A stretch of 64,000 bases of DNA from Pandoraea aquatica. GTDB lineage: Bacteria > Pseudomonadota > Gammaproteobacteria > Burkholderiales > Burkholderiaceae. The position numbers and the translations under genes are program-made. The stretch covers positions 930,001 through 994,000 of the forward strand of contig NZ_CABPSN010000001.1 in the NCBI RefSeq assembly GCF_902459565.1. The letters run 5' to 3'. Positions 7,923-15,954 of this stretch are shown piece by piece. The first letter of the stretch is position 1. Each line of letters opens with the position of its first letter. The notes under the pieces were generated by a model, which had not been told where the DNA came from, ran no database searches, and was given only the letters and a program-made list of their open reading frames with translations.

Positions 7923-10798
7923 CCGATCTGCCCATATTTCATTTGGTAGCCGTAGCCACCCTGGCCTCGCATCTTCTTGTCCATGCGGTCATCAACCCAG
8001 GACTGAACCGCTCGCTTGAGATCCTTGGCGTCTGTCGCGTCAAATCCGCCTTCAGCGCTACCGACTTGTACTGATATCCCCACGGTCGTGTTGTTCTCGA
8101 TGCGCGTGCCAGAGCCGACATCAATGGACGCTTTTACGCCAAGCGAGCCGTCAGGCGCACGCTTCAAGGGCATAATCGCTTCCTCGCCAGCCTCGCCGAA
8201 AAGCGCCATAGGCGCTATGGTCGGCTGGCCGACAACCTGATTCGTAAATGCCCCGCCCTTGGCGAAAGCCTGAACCGCTGCACCGCTCGCGAAAACATTG
8301 CCCTTCGCACTCGGCATCGTGAACATGCCGGTTCCCCCGCTCAGACCGCTGGCGAACGAGCCGCTATAGGAACCTGCCAAACCGGAGTTAACCGTGCTCG
8401 ATGAGTATCCGCTGGCGAACATGCTGCCTAGAAATCCGGTTACAGCACCGAAGATCGGCGAGGCAGCGGCCCGAATCGACATCTTGATCAGCTCTTGCGC
8501 GAACGCTGCACCGATTTCGCCGATGCTCATCTTCGTACCGGTCGCCCACTTTGCTGCGGCGTCAGTCAAGCCCTCATATACGTTCGAGAAGCTCGTGCTA
8601 ACCTGATCCGCGACGTTCAACGCCTTGTCGTTGAAGTTCTCCCATGCGCGCTGAGCACCATTGAGCCAGCTCCCTTGCGCTGCCCGAATACGAGCAGTCG
8701 CGTCATACTCCATCGCGACACGCTTATCGTAAAAGTCCTGCAAAGCGCGAAGCTCAGACTCATATTGCGTCTGGTCGACGCGGTTCTCGATACGCGAACG
8801 GGTGAGATCGGATAGCTTTTGGTCATACTCTTTCGCAGCAGCCGTCAGGCGCGAGAATTGATCCCGCGCACTATCCCCCATCCCGATTGAGTCAACGCTC
8901 TGTGAGATCGCATCGCGACGGGTCTGCAAAGACTTGTCTAGCGACACCACATACGCCTGAAGGTCGCGCGCTTGCTTCTGCTGGAGAGCTGCGGAGTCGT
9001 CGGCGAACTTGCGATCGTTCTCGGCGAGCTTCTGACGGATCTGAGCTTCTTCCCCTGCGTACTTTTGATACGCGGCGAGTTGCTTCTTCCCCTTTGCCAG
9101 TTCTTCCTGTTGCTGAACGATGCCGAGTTGCTTGTTCAGCGACTGTTGCCGAGCGTCATGCTCCTGTTGCAGTTGATCTTGCAGCGACATCAGCCCCTGC
9201 TCTCGAAGGCTCTTGATGTGCGCCAAACTCGACTTCAGCGCATCCTCTTCGCCTTTGTACTGCTGCTGCAACGTTTCGAGACGTGCATTCAGCGCGTTCT
9301 GCGCGTCCGACTCGGCCTTCTTGTCCGTGTACTGCTCGATGATCCCCTTCCGGGTCGCAGCAAGCGCTTTAGGGTCAAGTTCTGGGCTGTTCGGATTCGC
9401 CGTCCGAAGGTCCGAAATATGACGGTCAAACTGGTCGAGAGCGTGCTGGCGCGCGTAGCTCTTGTCGTATTGCAGTCGCTGCTTGTGCAGGGCGTCGGTC
9501 GCGGCAATGCCTGCCTGTGCCTCGCGCGCACGGCGTGCATTGCCTTCGGCAAGGCGCTGCTCTTCGATGTTGAGCGATTGGAGCGAAGCGATTTGCTTGT
9601 CGATGCTGGCGATGCGCTCTCGCGCCATATCGCCACCGCCGCCCGTACGCTTTGCCATCGCCTCAAGATCGCGCCGCTCGTTGAGAAGCGTATCGATCTT
9701 GTCGGTGTTTGTGGGGCCAGTGCTGAAACCTTGTTTCAACTGCGCCCAGGTCTTCGAAATCTCGAGACGGAAGTCCCGCCACGCTTTTGCTGCGGTGCCG
9801 AGCTTGTCGGCGGCATCCGTCACGAGTTGCCGATGGAGCGCCTCGGAGACGACGCGAACCGCCTCGGACACCTTCCCGGCCTCTTCAAGGGATCGGACGT
9901 ACTCATACGTCGCCGTATCCATGAAGTGCATACTGCGATTGTGCTCGGAAGCCCACTTCGCAACACCATCGGGCATCTTGGCGTAATCGGCGACGATGTC
10001 CTCCAGCTTCGCGCCGGTCAGGTCGGACAACTTGACGACGTCCTCCCCCAGTGTCTGCAAGCTCTGTCCGGTGAACTTGCCGGTGTAGATCAACTCTTGA
10101 AGAGCATCATGCGCCGCGCCGATCCCGGACTTGGTGCCCTGCGCGATACCCAGCGCCATCGCGTTGAAGGCATCGCGAGTGACGCCAGCAGCGTTTCCAG
10201 TCAGTTGCAGCGACTTTGCGAACGCCTCCGCCTCGCTCTTTCCCTGGTATGCCGCAAGCGCAAACGCCCCGATGAATGCACCGACCAACCCGACCGTCAC
10301 ACCGGTGGCGGACATGATGGCCCCCAACGCGTCGGTGCGCTCGCCGAGGACGAGCAACGAACCGCCGAAGTTCTTCCAGGCGCCGGTCGACGCCTCGTGC
10401 GCCAGCACCATCATTTCTTTACGCGCGGCGGCCGACGCGAAATTCATCTCATGCGCGCCGTTCTCAGCCTTCTTCATGGCCGCGATCATCGGAGCAGCCG
10501 AATCCGCGACGCCGAGTTGAGCCGCGCGCAGCTCCATCCATGCCGCTTTGCCTTGCGAGACGGTCACGGACTGGCGCTCCAGCGACGCCATGAAGCTGCG
10601 AATCGACGACTCGCTTGCCCTTGCCCCCGAGGTTGCTGCGTCCGACATCCCCTTGAATGCCGCGCTCGTCTTCGCACCAGAGGCTGTGGCCGTGGCTTCA
10701 AGCTGCTTCACGGACTGAGCGCCTTCGGCCATGCCAGCCTTCAGGCCCGTGGTATTCGCCTCGACGGCGATTACGGCCTTTCCGATCAGGTCACTCAT
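7919..10798 (-). CDS. H: Tail tape measure protein (lambda H-like)
   Basis: 959 residues. Long alpha-helical, Gln/Lys/Ala-rich segments (about 330-660) and a hydrophobic stretch near residues 165-190 are typical of tape measure proteins that set tail length and are ejected at infection. The C-terminal end contains a Gly/Ser-rich region and the motif GEAGEEAIMPLKRAPDGSLGV, a frequent signature near the end of such proteins. The gene is preceded by the G/GT genes and by an intrinsic terminator, and it is coupled to M. Confidence 0.95.
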   Translation of the reverse strand: MSDLIGKAVIAVEANTTGLKAGMAEGAQSVKQLEATATASGAKTSAAFKGMSDAATSGARASESSIRSFMASLERQSVTVSQGKAAWMELRAAQLGVADSAAPMIAAMKKAENGAHEMNFASAAARKEMMVLAHEASTGAWKNFGGSLLVLGERTDALGAIMSATGVTVGLVGAFIGAFALAAYQGKSEAEAFAKSLQLTGNAAGVTRDAFNAMALGIAQGTKSGIGAAHDALQELIYTGKFTGQSLQTLGEDVVKLSDLTGAKLEDIVADYAKMPDGVAKWASEHNRSMHFMDTATYEYVRSLEEAGKVSEAVRVVSEALHRQLVTDAADKLGTAAKAWRDFRLEISKTWAQLKQGFSTGPTNTDKIDTLLNERRDLEAMAKRTGGGGDMARERIASIDKQIASLQSLNIEEQRLAEGNARRAREAQAGIAATDALHKQRLQYDKSYARQHALDQFDRHISDLRTANPNSPELDPKALAATRKGIIEQYTDKKAESDAQNALNARLETLQQQYKGEEDALKSSLAHIKSLREQGLMSLQDQLQQEHDARQQSLNKQLGIVQQQEELAKGKKQLAAYQKYAGEEAQIRQKLAENDRKFADDSAALQQKQARDLQAYVVSLDKSLQTRRDAISQSVDSIGMGDSARDQFSRLTAAAKEYDQKLSDLTRSRIENRVDQTQYESELRALQDFYDKRVAMEYDATARIRAAQGSWLNGAQRAWENFNDKALNVADQVSTSFSNVYEGLTDAAAKWATGTKMSIGEIGAAFAQELIKMSIRAAASPIFGAVTGFLGSMFASGYSSSTVNSGLAGSYSGSFASGLSGGTGMFTMPSAKGNVFASGAAVQAFAKGGAFTNQVVGQPTIAPMALFGEAGEEAIMPLKRAPDGSLGVKASIDVGSGTRIENNTTVGISVQVGSAEGGFDATDAKDLKRAVQSWVDDRMDKKMRGQGGYGYQMKYGQIG

Positions 10799-10808
10799 TG
10801 CGAAGTCG

Positions 10809-10834
10809 TAAAAAAGGCCCGCGCGCTGCGGGCG
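10809..10834 (-). terminator. Intrinsic terminator before the tape measure gene
   Basis: Minus strand: stem GCCCGC / GCGGGC followed by CTTTTTTAC. It ends about 10 bases before the tape-measure start and immediately after the T-frame stop, so it would lower tape-measure transcription relative to the tube and chaperone genes. Confidence 0.75.
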
Positions 10835-11194
10835 TTAATGGGATTTGGGCGAGATACCGAAAATCGCGGCGCGGATGAGGTCCGATTGGGCTTTGGGATC
10901 GGCAAGCTGAACCGGCTCGTCTGGTGACGCGTCCGGTGACTCAGTCCACGGCAAGAAGTCGAGCAGGCCGTAAGGCTCGGGACGCTGCTTCCGATCCCGG
11001 TTGATGTTCGCAAGCATCGAAACGACAGCACCGGTCCGCAGATCCTCAACAGGGCTGCCGAAATTTTCGATGTTGGCGTACGCCAGCCACTCGGCAAACT
11101 CAGCGGAATCGATCTCCCGCTGAGCCTGCCGAACACTCATCCCGAGGTGGAGGGCGAGGCGGAACCAGAATCGCCGCTCGGGGCGGCTCCGGAG
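10835..11194 (-). CDS. T: T extension of tail assembly chaperone GT (made by -1 frameshift)
   Basis: The frame is open from the slippery site to 10835 and adds about 119 residues to G. It contains FWFRLALHLGMSVRQAQREI followed by AEFAEWLAYANIENFG, the classical T-domain signature of lambda/HK97 GT proteins. An internal ATG at 11140 could start a 101-residue product, but conserved residues lie upstream of it, so expression as a GT fusion is more likely. GT is thought to bind tape measure and tube subunits during tail assembly and is absent from the virion. Confidence 0.88.
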   Translation of the reverse strand, partial: LRSRPERRFWFRLALHLGMSVRQAQREIDSAEFAEWLAYANIENFGSPVEDLRTGAVVSMLANINRDRKQRPEPYGLLDFLPWTESPDASPDEPVQLADPKAQSDLIRAAIFGISPKSH

Positions 11195-11535
11195 TTTTTT
11201 TCCGCGCTCTCCTGAGCTGCTCGACCGATGCCGTTCAACAGCGCGGCCTCGTTGGCAAGCATGTCAAGAACGTCTTTGTTTTTGTCGCGCAGTGCTTCGA
11301 CGTCTTCCACGGTGAAAACCAGCTTGCCGTCGAGACCAACGATCGTCGCCGCGAGAAGGTTCGCCTCGAACTCCCCGAGACTGCCCGTGCCGCGCTCACG
11401 CGAAGCGTGAAACGCGTCACGCTCAGCGCCAGACATAACCGCAAGTCGAACGGCACCGCCCCACTGGGGCACCGGAATGTCGATGGTCTTCCGGTCGTTG
11501 GCCGTGAGAATTTGTTCTTTCGAAAGTACGTTCAC
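11137..11535 (-). CDS. G: Tail assembly chaperone G
   Basis: 132 residues from the GTG at 11535, which overlaps the tail tube stop (GTGA) and has GGAGG just upstream; a TTG five codons earlier is a weaker choice. The acidic Ala-rich protein with the central segment SGAERDAFHASRERG matches small chaperones of HK97/lambda-like tails. A slippery heptamer at 11194-11200 allows a fraction of ribosomes to make GT. Confidence 0.88.
   Translation of the reverse strand: MNVLSKEQILTANDRKTIDIPVPQWGGAVRLAVMSGAERDAFHASRERGTGSLGEFEANLLAATIVGLDGKLVFTVEDVEALRDKNKDVLDMLANEAALLNGIGRAAQESAEKNSGAAPSGDSGSASPSTSG
11194..11200 (-). promoter_or_regulatory. -1 programmed ribosomal frameshift site (A AAA AAC)
   Basis: In the zero frame of G the codons read GAA AAA AAC, giving the heptamer A AAA AAC of the X XXY YYZ type. 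After a -1 slip, reading continues without a stop through the T signature to 10835. Frame arithmetic fits exactly (G codons start at coordinates divisible by 3, T codons one base upstream). Confidence 0.88.
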
Positions 11536-11954
11536 GGACCCTCCGTCCAAGTCACGTCACCGCTGATACGCGTATTCACGGTGCCAGTCAGCACGGCATC
11601 GACGCCACCTTGAAGCGGCGTGCTCTTCACCAGACCGTTCCACGTCGCGACGTGGCCGTCGGGCAGCGTGAGCTTGAACAGGTGCATGGCACTGCTCGCT
11701 CGCGCAGCTTCGAGCGCAATTTGGCCCGGATCCGTGCGATTGACGTTCAGGTCGAAGTTGAAGTTGCCGTTGTCGCGCAGGCCGAGCAAGTACTCCTTCG
11801 ATGTGCTGTCCAGATCGGTCGTGTCGATTTCCGACGACTGGCCGTCAAAGCCGGTGAACGACTTGAAGCCTTTGATGCGCGTGTACGTCGGCGTGGCACC
11901 CAGAGGCGCGATTTCGAGCTTGCTGCCCTGAGCCGAGATTGCCGGGGATGGCAT
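11532..11954 (-). CDS. Major tail tube protein
   Basis: 140 residues. The sequence from about residue 9 (GSKLEIA...TYTRIKGFKSFTGFDG) and the motif SEIDTTDLDSTSKEYLLGL are diagnostic for the siphophage tail tube family. The product polymerises into the tail tube. It is followed by G with a 4-base overlap. Confidence 0.94.
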   Translation of the reverse strand: MPSPAISAQGSKLEIAPLGATPTYTRIKGFKSFTGFDGQSSEIDTTDLDSTSKEYLLGLRDNGNFNFDLNVNRTDPGQIALEAARASSAMHLFKLTLPDGHVATWNGLVKSTPLQGGVDAVLTGTVNTRISGDVTWTEGP

Positions 11955-11972
11955 AGCTGTTCTCCTGATGTA

Positions 11973-12320
11973 TCAAGGGGTGAACCAAAAAGAAATATCG
12001 AGGCGCTCGCCGTACCAGTTGGTATCCGGCTCATGGAGCCCCACGGGTGCGCCAATGGGAACCCCTTTTAATTCGTCGCCGCACAGGCTCACAATCACCT
12101 GTCGCATGACAGTCGCGGCTTCCTTGGCGGTGTTCGCCCACACGACGAACTGCACGCGTGCGTTCATGCGCTCGGCCAGACCGTCGAGCGAGCTGGCGTC
12201 CTGGCCGCCGACCTTCTGAAAAATCGCATACGGCCGTTGCGCGTTCGCCGGTGCCGTAGCGTTGAAAATGCGCCCTGACGCAATTTCAGCCAACGCGCCT
12301 GTGATCAGCGGTTCGATCAT
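11973..12320 (-). CDS. Tail completion / terminator protein (DUF3168, U-like)
   Basis: 115 residues of the DUF3168 type: MIEPLITGALAEIASGRIFN at the start, PYAIFQKVGG in the middle and a C-terminal beta region. In this gene order the protein caps the tail and joins it to the head, in the place of lambda U. ATGA-type overlap with the upstream gp10-like gene. Confidence 0.85.
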   Translation of the reverse strand: MIEPLITGALAEIASGRIFNATAPANAQRPYAIFQKVGGQDASSLDGLAERMNARVQFVVWANTAKEAATVMRQVIVSLCGDELKGVPIGAPVGLHEPDTNWYGERLDISFWFTP

Positions 12321-12817
12321 TTGCCGCGCGCCTCGTGAATCTCCATCAACTTCTCCTTGAGACGATTGCGCATGGCGTCGATGGCATCAGTCTTGCGCGC
12401 ATCCCACGCGGGCCGCAGAAACGGACTTGCCGCCACCCAGTGCTTACCGATGGAACTGACGCGGTGAGACTTCCAACGGACGCCTTTCGGCTTCGGCGGC
12501 ACATACCAGTGCCCGAACTCGACCATCAGTCCGTAAAACGCAACGTCGTTTCGACCATCGCCCTTCTTCCCGCGCCGGATGCTGACGTAGTACATCTTGC
12601 TCGTCTCTGTGGAGCGTTCTTCGATGAACTTCAGGTAAAGCGCTCGCGCGAGGTTTCCGGTTTCGCCCTGCGGGGCTCGCATGGCGGCTTCGTCACGCAA
12701 AATCGTCCCGCCAGCGACAGCGGCAGACCGTAGCGCGGATTCGGCCAGATCGTCGGCGAGCTTCAAGAGCGCTGCGGCAGACTCGCCGAAGCCGCTCGTC
12801 TTCCAATCAACCGCCAT
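12317..12817 (-). CDS. HK97 gp10-like tail component
   Basis: 166 residues. It contains the conserved patterns of the HK97 gp10 family: an amphipathic N-terminal helix, RDEAAMRAPQGETGNLARAL, VEFGHWYVPPKPKG and the ending ASPFLRPAWDARK. The protein acts at the head-tail junction or tail completion stage. It overlaps its upstream neighbour by 11 bases. Confidence 0.9.
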   Translation of the reverse strand: MAVDWKTSGFGESAAALLKLADDLAESALRSAAVAGGTILRDEAAMRAPQGETGNLARALYLKFIEERSTETSKMYYVSIRRGKKGDGRNDVAFYGLMVEFGHWYVPPKPKGVRWKSHRVSSIGKHWVAASPFLRPAWDARKTDAIDAMRNRLKEKLMEIHEARGK

Positions 12818-13166
12818 CGCCTTGACCAGAGACGCAAACGAGGTCCGTGTACTCCCGACCGGCGTAGTCGGGCAACGGCTTCTCGATGTTGAAAATCTCG
12901 TCGTCCACCGGCTGACCGGCGACGTACTTAATCAGGACCGCACGCATTCCGTTGTCGATATCGGTGCGGTAGCGCACGCGAATGCTCACGGCCGCCACAC
13001 CGACCGGCATATCGGATTTGATGGCTTCTGAGCCAGACGACACACGGACGTTGCACCAAAGCACCGGCCCGATCGGCACCCAGCCGTCGGACGGTTGGCC
13101 GAAATCATCCTTTCCACTGCCGCGCCGATCAATTCGCACTTGGCGATTCATAGATCCGGAGCGCAT
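12807..13166 (-). CDS. Phage head closure / head-tail adaptor protein
   Basis: 119 residues beginning MRSGSMNRQVRIDRRGSGKDD and containing DGWVPIGPVLWCNVRVSSG, typical for the head-tail joining family (SPP1 gp16 / HK97 gp7 type). The beta-barrel protein closes the connector after packaging. The position between the gp6-like connector and gp10-like gene fits. Confidence 0.88.
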   Translation of the reverse strand: MRSGSMNRQVRIDRRGSGKDDFGQPSDGWVPIGPVLWCNVRVSSGSEAIKSDMPVGVAAVSIRVRYRTDIDNGMRAVLIKYVAGQPVDDEIFNIEKPLPDYAGREYTDLVCVSGQGDGG

Positions 13167-13507
13167 CAGACGCCTGGCACGACTCGGTGAGGCCGCAACA
13201 GCGACTTCGCGTTGAACGGCAGTTCTGCGACGGTTCCGATGCTCGAATCCTCACGGTTCATGTACAACTCAGCGGTCGTCTTCAGGATGGCCGCCTTAAT
13301 CGCAGCGTTCACCACCATCGGGTTCTCACCGGCCGTACCGGCCGTAACAGCGGCCTGCAACGCGGCGGAGGTCTCGAAGACTTGACGATTCAGATAGTCG
13401 ATAGCGGATTGCGTAGCGCCGTCGAGTGCCATTTGCACGACATCGTCATCAGCACCGAGGTCCTGTTTGACGAACTTCGTCGCAAGTTCGATAGAAACCA
13501 ACGGCAC
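13166..13507 (-). CDS. Phage gp6-like head-tail connector protein
   Basis: 113 residues, mostly alpha helical, with LATKFVKQDLGADDDVVQMALDGATQSAIDYLNRQVF near the start and AAIKAAILKTTAELYMNRE later, matching the gp6/Phage_connect_1 family that docks under the portal. Its stop overlaps the next start by one base. Confidence 0.9.
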   Translation of the reverse strand: MPLVSIELATKFVKQDLGADDDVVQMALDGATQSAIDYLNRQVFETSAALQAAVTAGTAGENPMVVNAAIKAAILKTTAELYMNREDSSIGTVAELPFNAKSLLRPHRVVPGV

Positions 13508-13510
13508 GTC

Positions 13511-13768
13511 TTACTCTCCGGCCCCGTTCAGCAATTCGAGCAATTCCGCCTTGCTTGCGCTTGCCTTGTACTCGACACCCTTGGCATCCAGCGCTGCCTT
13601 GATTTGTGCGGCAGTCATTTCCTCGGGCGCCAGCGATTCGTCGCCGAGCGCTCCAAGCGCCCGCGCGCCAGCCTCCAGTTCCGGCGGGCATTCGTCGCCA
13701 GATTCGTATTGCTTCGGGTAGATCTCACCGTCCGGAACACCCAGAAAGGCCTTGATGAGCTGTGCCAT
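13511..13768 (-). CDS. HeH/LEM-like domain protein
   Basis: 85 residues. The C-terminal 35 residues (MTAAQIKAALDAKGVEYKAS and KAELLELLNG) form a HeH/LEM-like helix-extension-helix. Such small proteins are common between capsid and connector genes in HK97-like phages; some carry a similar domain for DNA or protein contact. Role unproven. Confidence 0.78.
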   Translation of the reverse strand: MAQLIKAFLGVPDGEIYPKQYESGDECPPELEAGARALGALGDESLAPEEMTAAQIKAALDAKGVEYKASASKAELLELLNGAGE

Positions 13769-13789
13769 GTCGTTCTCACAGAATGAAGA

Positions 13790-13812
13790 AAGGGCTCCCG
13801 AAGGAGCCCCGA
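13790..13812 (-). terminator. Intrinsic terminator after the major capsid gene
   Basis: Minus strand: GGGCTCC-TTCG-GGAGCCC followed by TTTCTTC. A UUCG tetraloop closes the stem. It lies between the capsid stop and the HeH/LEM gene, so it probably helps make capsid mRNA more abundant than downstream mRNA. Confidence 0.75.
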
Positions 13813-13834
13813 ATCGATCGCCTATCGCCGTCGT

Positions 13835-15112
13835 TTATGCCGAAGCGGCGATCTTCATTGCCCGCATCGGCTGCGGGTTGACCAGCCCACCGCCGACACG
13901 TTTCGTCGTGTAGAACGAGACATACGGCTTGTTGGTGTACGGGTCGCGAAGGACGCGGACACCCGTGCGGTCGATGATGAGGTAACTCTGTGCGAAATCT
14001 CCGAACAGGATCGGCGTGGCGTTCGCTGCGATGTCGGGCATGTCGGGGACCTCGACCACCGCGAACCCGGCCAGAGTGGACGGCTGACCTGCCACATACG
14101 ACGGCTGCCACAGATAGTTGCCTTGCCCGTCTTTGAGCTTACGGATCTTCCCCATCGACTTTCGATTCATCGTGAACCGCGCGTTGCCCGTGAAAGCCCC
14201 CGGCAGGTCGTAGACCAGGTCGATGATGCCGTCGGAAGTAATCTCGGCGGCAGCGCCGCTGTTCACGGTGGAGATGGCCCCGAACGGGTGCTTTGCTGCG
14301 TTGGCCCCGCCTGCGACATACGTCAGGATGCCGAACGGCTTGTTACCCCCGTTCCCTGCGACGAACGCGGCACCTTCCTGCTTCGCGAACTCCGTCTTCA
14401 CCTCCTCGGCCAGCCACGTCTCCAAATCGACTTCCGAGTCGTCCAGCATCTGCTGAGTCGCGGCCGGATTGGCGTAAATCTCGCCGGGTGCGAACGTCAG
14501 CGGCGCAAACTGCGCGGTCCCCGTATTGGGACGCGCGTCGGCCTCACCGACCCAGCCGCTGGCGGTGCCGCCGAGATTAAACAGCTTCGTGAAGCCGGCC
14601 GTCGAGATAGTCTGCACGGCGCAGAGCGCACGCATGGGCGACACCAGTACAAGCTTATCGGTGATCGAGCGATCCCACTCGACCGGCGCGAGATAGCCGC
14701 CCTCCGCGTCGGCCCCCTTGTTCAGGGACGCCTGCGTGTCGCCTCGCTTGAAGTGCGCCGCGAAGGCCTCCGAATACTCGGGGTCGCGGAGCTTCTTGCC
14801 GTCGACTCCCATCTGGCCGGCGGCGAGCTTGATATTCATCTCGTCGATGGCGGCCTGGAGGTTTTCGAGATCGGCCGAAACGCGGTCGACCTTCGCCAGC
14901 GTGTCGGACGTCGCATGCCCCTTTTTCAGCTCTGCGATTTCCTTGTCGTTCGACGCTTTGAACTCGGCAAACGCCTTGCCCAGGTTCTCGATGAGCGCCT
15001 TCACTTCGGGCATGTTGGCGTCGGCGCGGACCGAAATGATTCCGCGCGGCGCGAAGCCGGCGTTGGGCGCGAGCGTTGCCGTCAGAGCGGCAATGAGAAG
15101 TTTCATGTTCAT
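13835..15112 (-). CDS. HK97-fold major capsid protein
   Basis: About 425 residues from the ATG at 15112 (a TTG at 15118 is a weaker start). A helical delta-domain (about residues 35-100) likely acts as scaffold and is removed. The conserved core follows, with GGYLAPVEWDRSITDKLV, PMRALCAVQTIST, GWVGEADARP and the C-terminal domain with NPQPMRAMKIAASA. Preceded by the ClpP-type protease gene and followed by a terminator. Forms the icosahedral shell. Confidence 0.96.
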   Translation of the reverse strand: MNMKLLIAALTATLAPNAGFAPRGIISVRADANMPEVKALIENLGKAFAEFKASNDKEIAELKKGHATSDTLAKVDRVSADLENLQAAIDEMNIKLAAGQMGVDGKKLRDPEYSEAFAAHFKRGDTQASLNKGADAEGGYLAPVEWDRSITDKLVLVSPMRALCAVQTISTAGFTKLFNLGGTASGWVGEADARPNTGTAQFAPLTFAPGEIYANPAATQQMLDDSEVDLETWLAEEVKTEFAKQEGAAFVAGNGGNKPFGILTYVAGGANAAKHPFGAISTVNSGAAAEITSDGIIDLVYDLPGAFTGNARFTMNRKSMGKIRKLKDGQGNYLWQPSYVAGQPSTLAGFAVVEVPDMPDIAANATPILFGDFAQSYLIIDRTGVRVLRDPYTNKPYVSFYTTKRVGGGLVNPQPMRAMKIAASA

Positions 15113-15114
15113 GT

Positions 15115-15954
15115 TCAACCCTTGATAGTTTTCAGGAGAGTCTGGAGAGATGCAGCAACGTCTTCGCCAGCGCCCGGCATGGCGTTATTGGCGGCAGCGC
15201 TCGGCGTGCCGTCGAATAGGGCTTTGAGAGCATCACGGCGGGCTCCACGCGAGTACCCAGCACGCGCCATAGACGCCTCGATCAACGCAAGCGCCTTGCG
15301 GCCACCGGAGGTTGTGTCCTTCGCGACCTGTGCGCTGTCGAGCAGGCCGGTGGCAAAGCCATCCGCGACCGCCTGTTCGGCACCGATCCACGTTTCCTTG
15401 TCCATGAGCGCGGCCGCCGCTTCCTGCGTGATGCCGGCGCGCTGCGAATAGACCTTTGCCATGGCAGCATCGAACGGGGCGAGTACTTCGGCTGCTTGAG
15501 CGATGTCATGACGATTGCCGATGGCGACCGTCCACGCGTTGTGGATCATCAGAAAGGCACCATCGCCCATGAGAATCTCGTCGCCCGCCATCGCAATGAC
15601 GGAAGCCGCCGAAGCCGCGATTCCCATGACGTTGACCGTCACTTTCGCCTTGTGCTCGCGCAGAAGGTTGTAGATCGCAACGCCCTCGAAGAAGTCACCA
15701 CCGGGCGAATTCACATTGACCGTAAGGTCACGCGCGCCGATGTTTCGCAGCGCCGCACTGATACGCTTCGCAGTGACGCCGGTACCCTCCCAGTTGTCCC
15801 CTATCGAGTCATAGATCGAGATCGACGCGGCGTCGTCACCAGCGGCAGCGTGCACCCCCGGCTCCCACTTCTCGAGAGCGTCGGGGCGGACCTCATATTG
15901 CGCGGTGTTGAGCCGGTGATCGGCCCGGATTTCAGGCAGTTTGAGGAGGCTCAT
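15115..15954 (-). CDS. ClpP-type head maturation protease
   Basis: 279 residues of the S14 family. SPGGDFFEGVAIYNLLREH, GIAASAASVIAMAGDEI (catalytic Ser) and MIHNAW (catalytic His) are present, with a probable Asp in MDKETW. It cleaves the capsid delta-domain during prohead maturation. The C-terminal region (about residues 220-279) is Ala-rich and may act in scaffold binding. Overlaps the portal gene by 23 bases. Confidence 0.95.
   Translation of the reverse strand: MSLLKLPEIRADHRLNTAQYEVRPDALEKWEPGVHAAAGDDAASISIYDSIGDNWEGTGVTAKRISAALRNIGARDLTVNVNSPGGDFFEGVAIYNLLREHKAKVTVNVMGIAASAASVIAMAGDEILMGDGAFLMIHNAWTVAIGNRHDIAQAAEVLAPFDAAMAKVYSQRAGITQEAAAALMDKETWIGAEQAVADGFATGLLDSAQVAKDTTSGGRKALALIEASMARAGYSRGARRDALKALFDGTPSAAANNAMPGAGEDVAASLQTLLKTIKG

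Noticed and set aside
8972..10927. 651-residue open frame on the plus strand opposite the tape measure gene
   Set aside because: Leu/Arg-rich shadow of a high-GC gene; the minus strand carries the clear tape measure protein.
14123..15451. 442-residue plus-strand frame opposite capsid and protease
   Set aside because: Shadow of coding DNA; Arg-rich, no domain.
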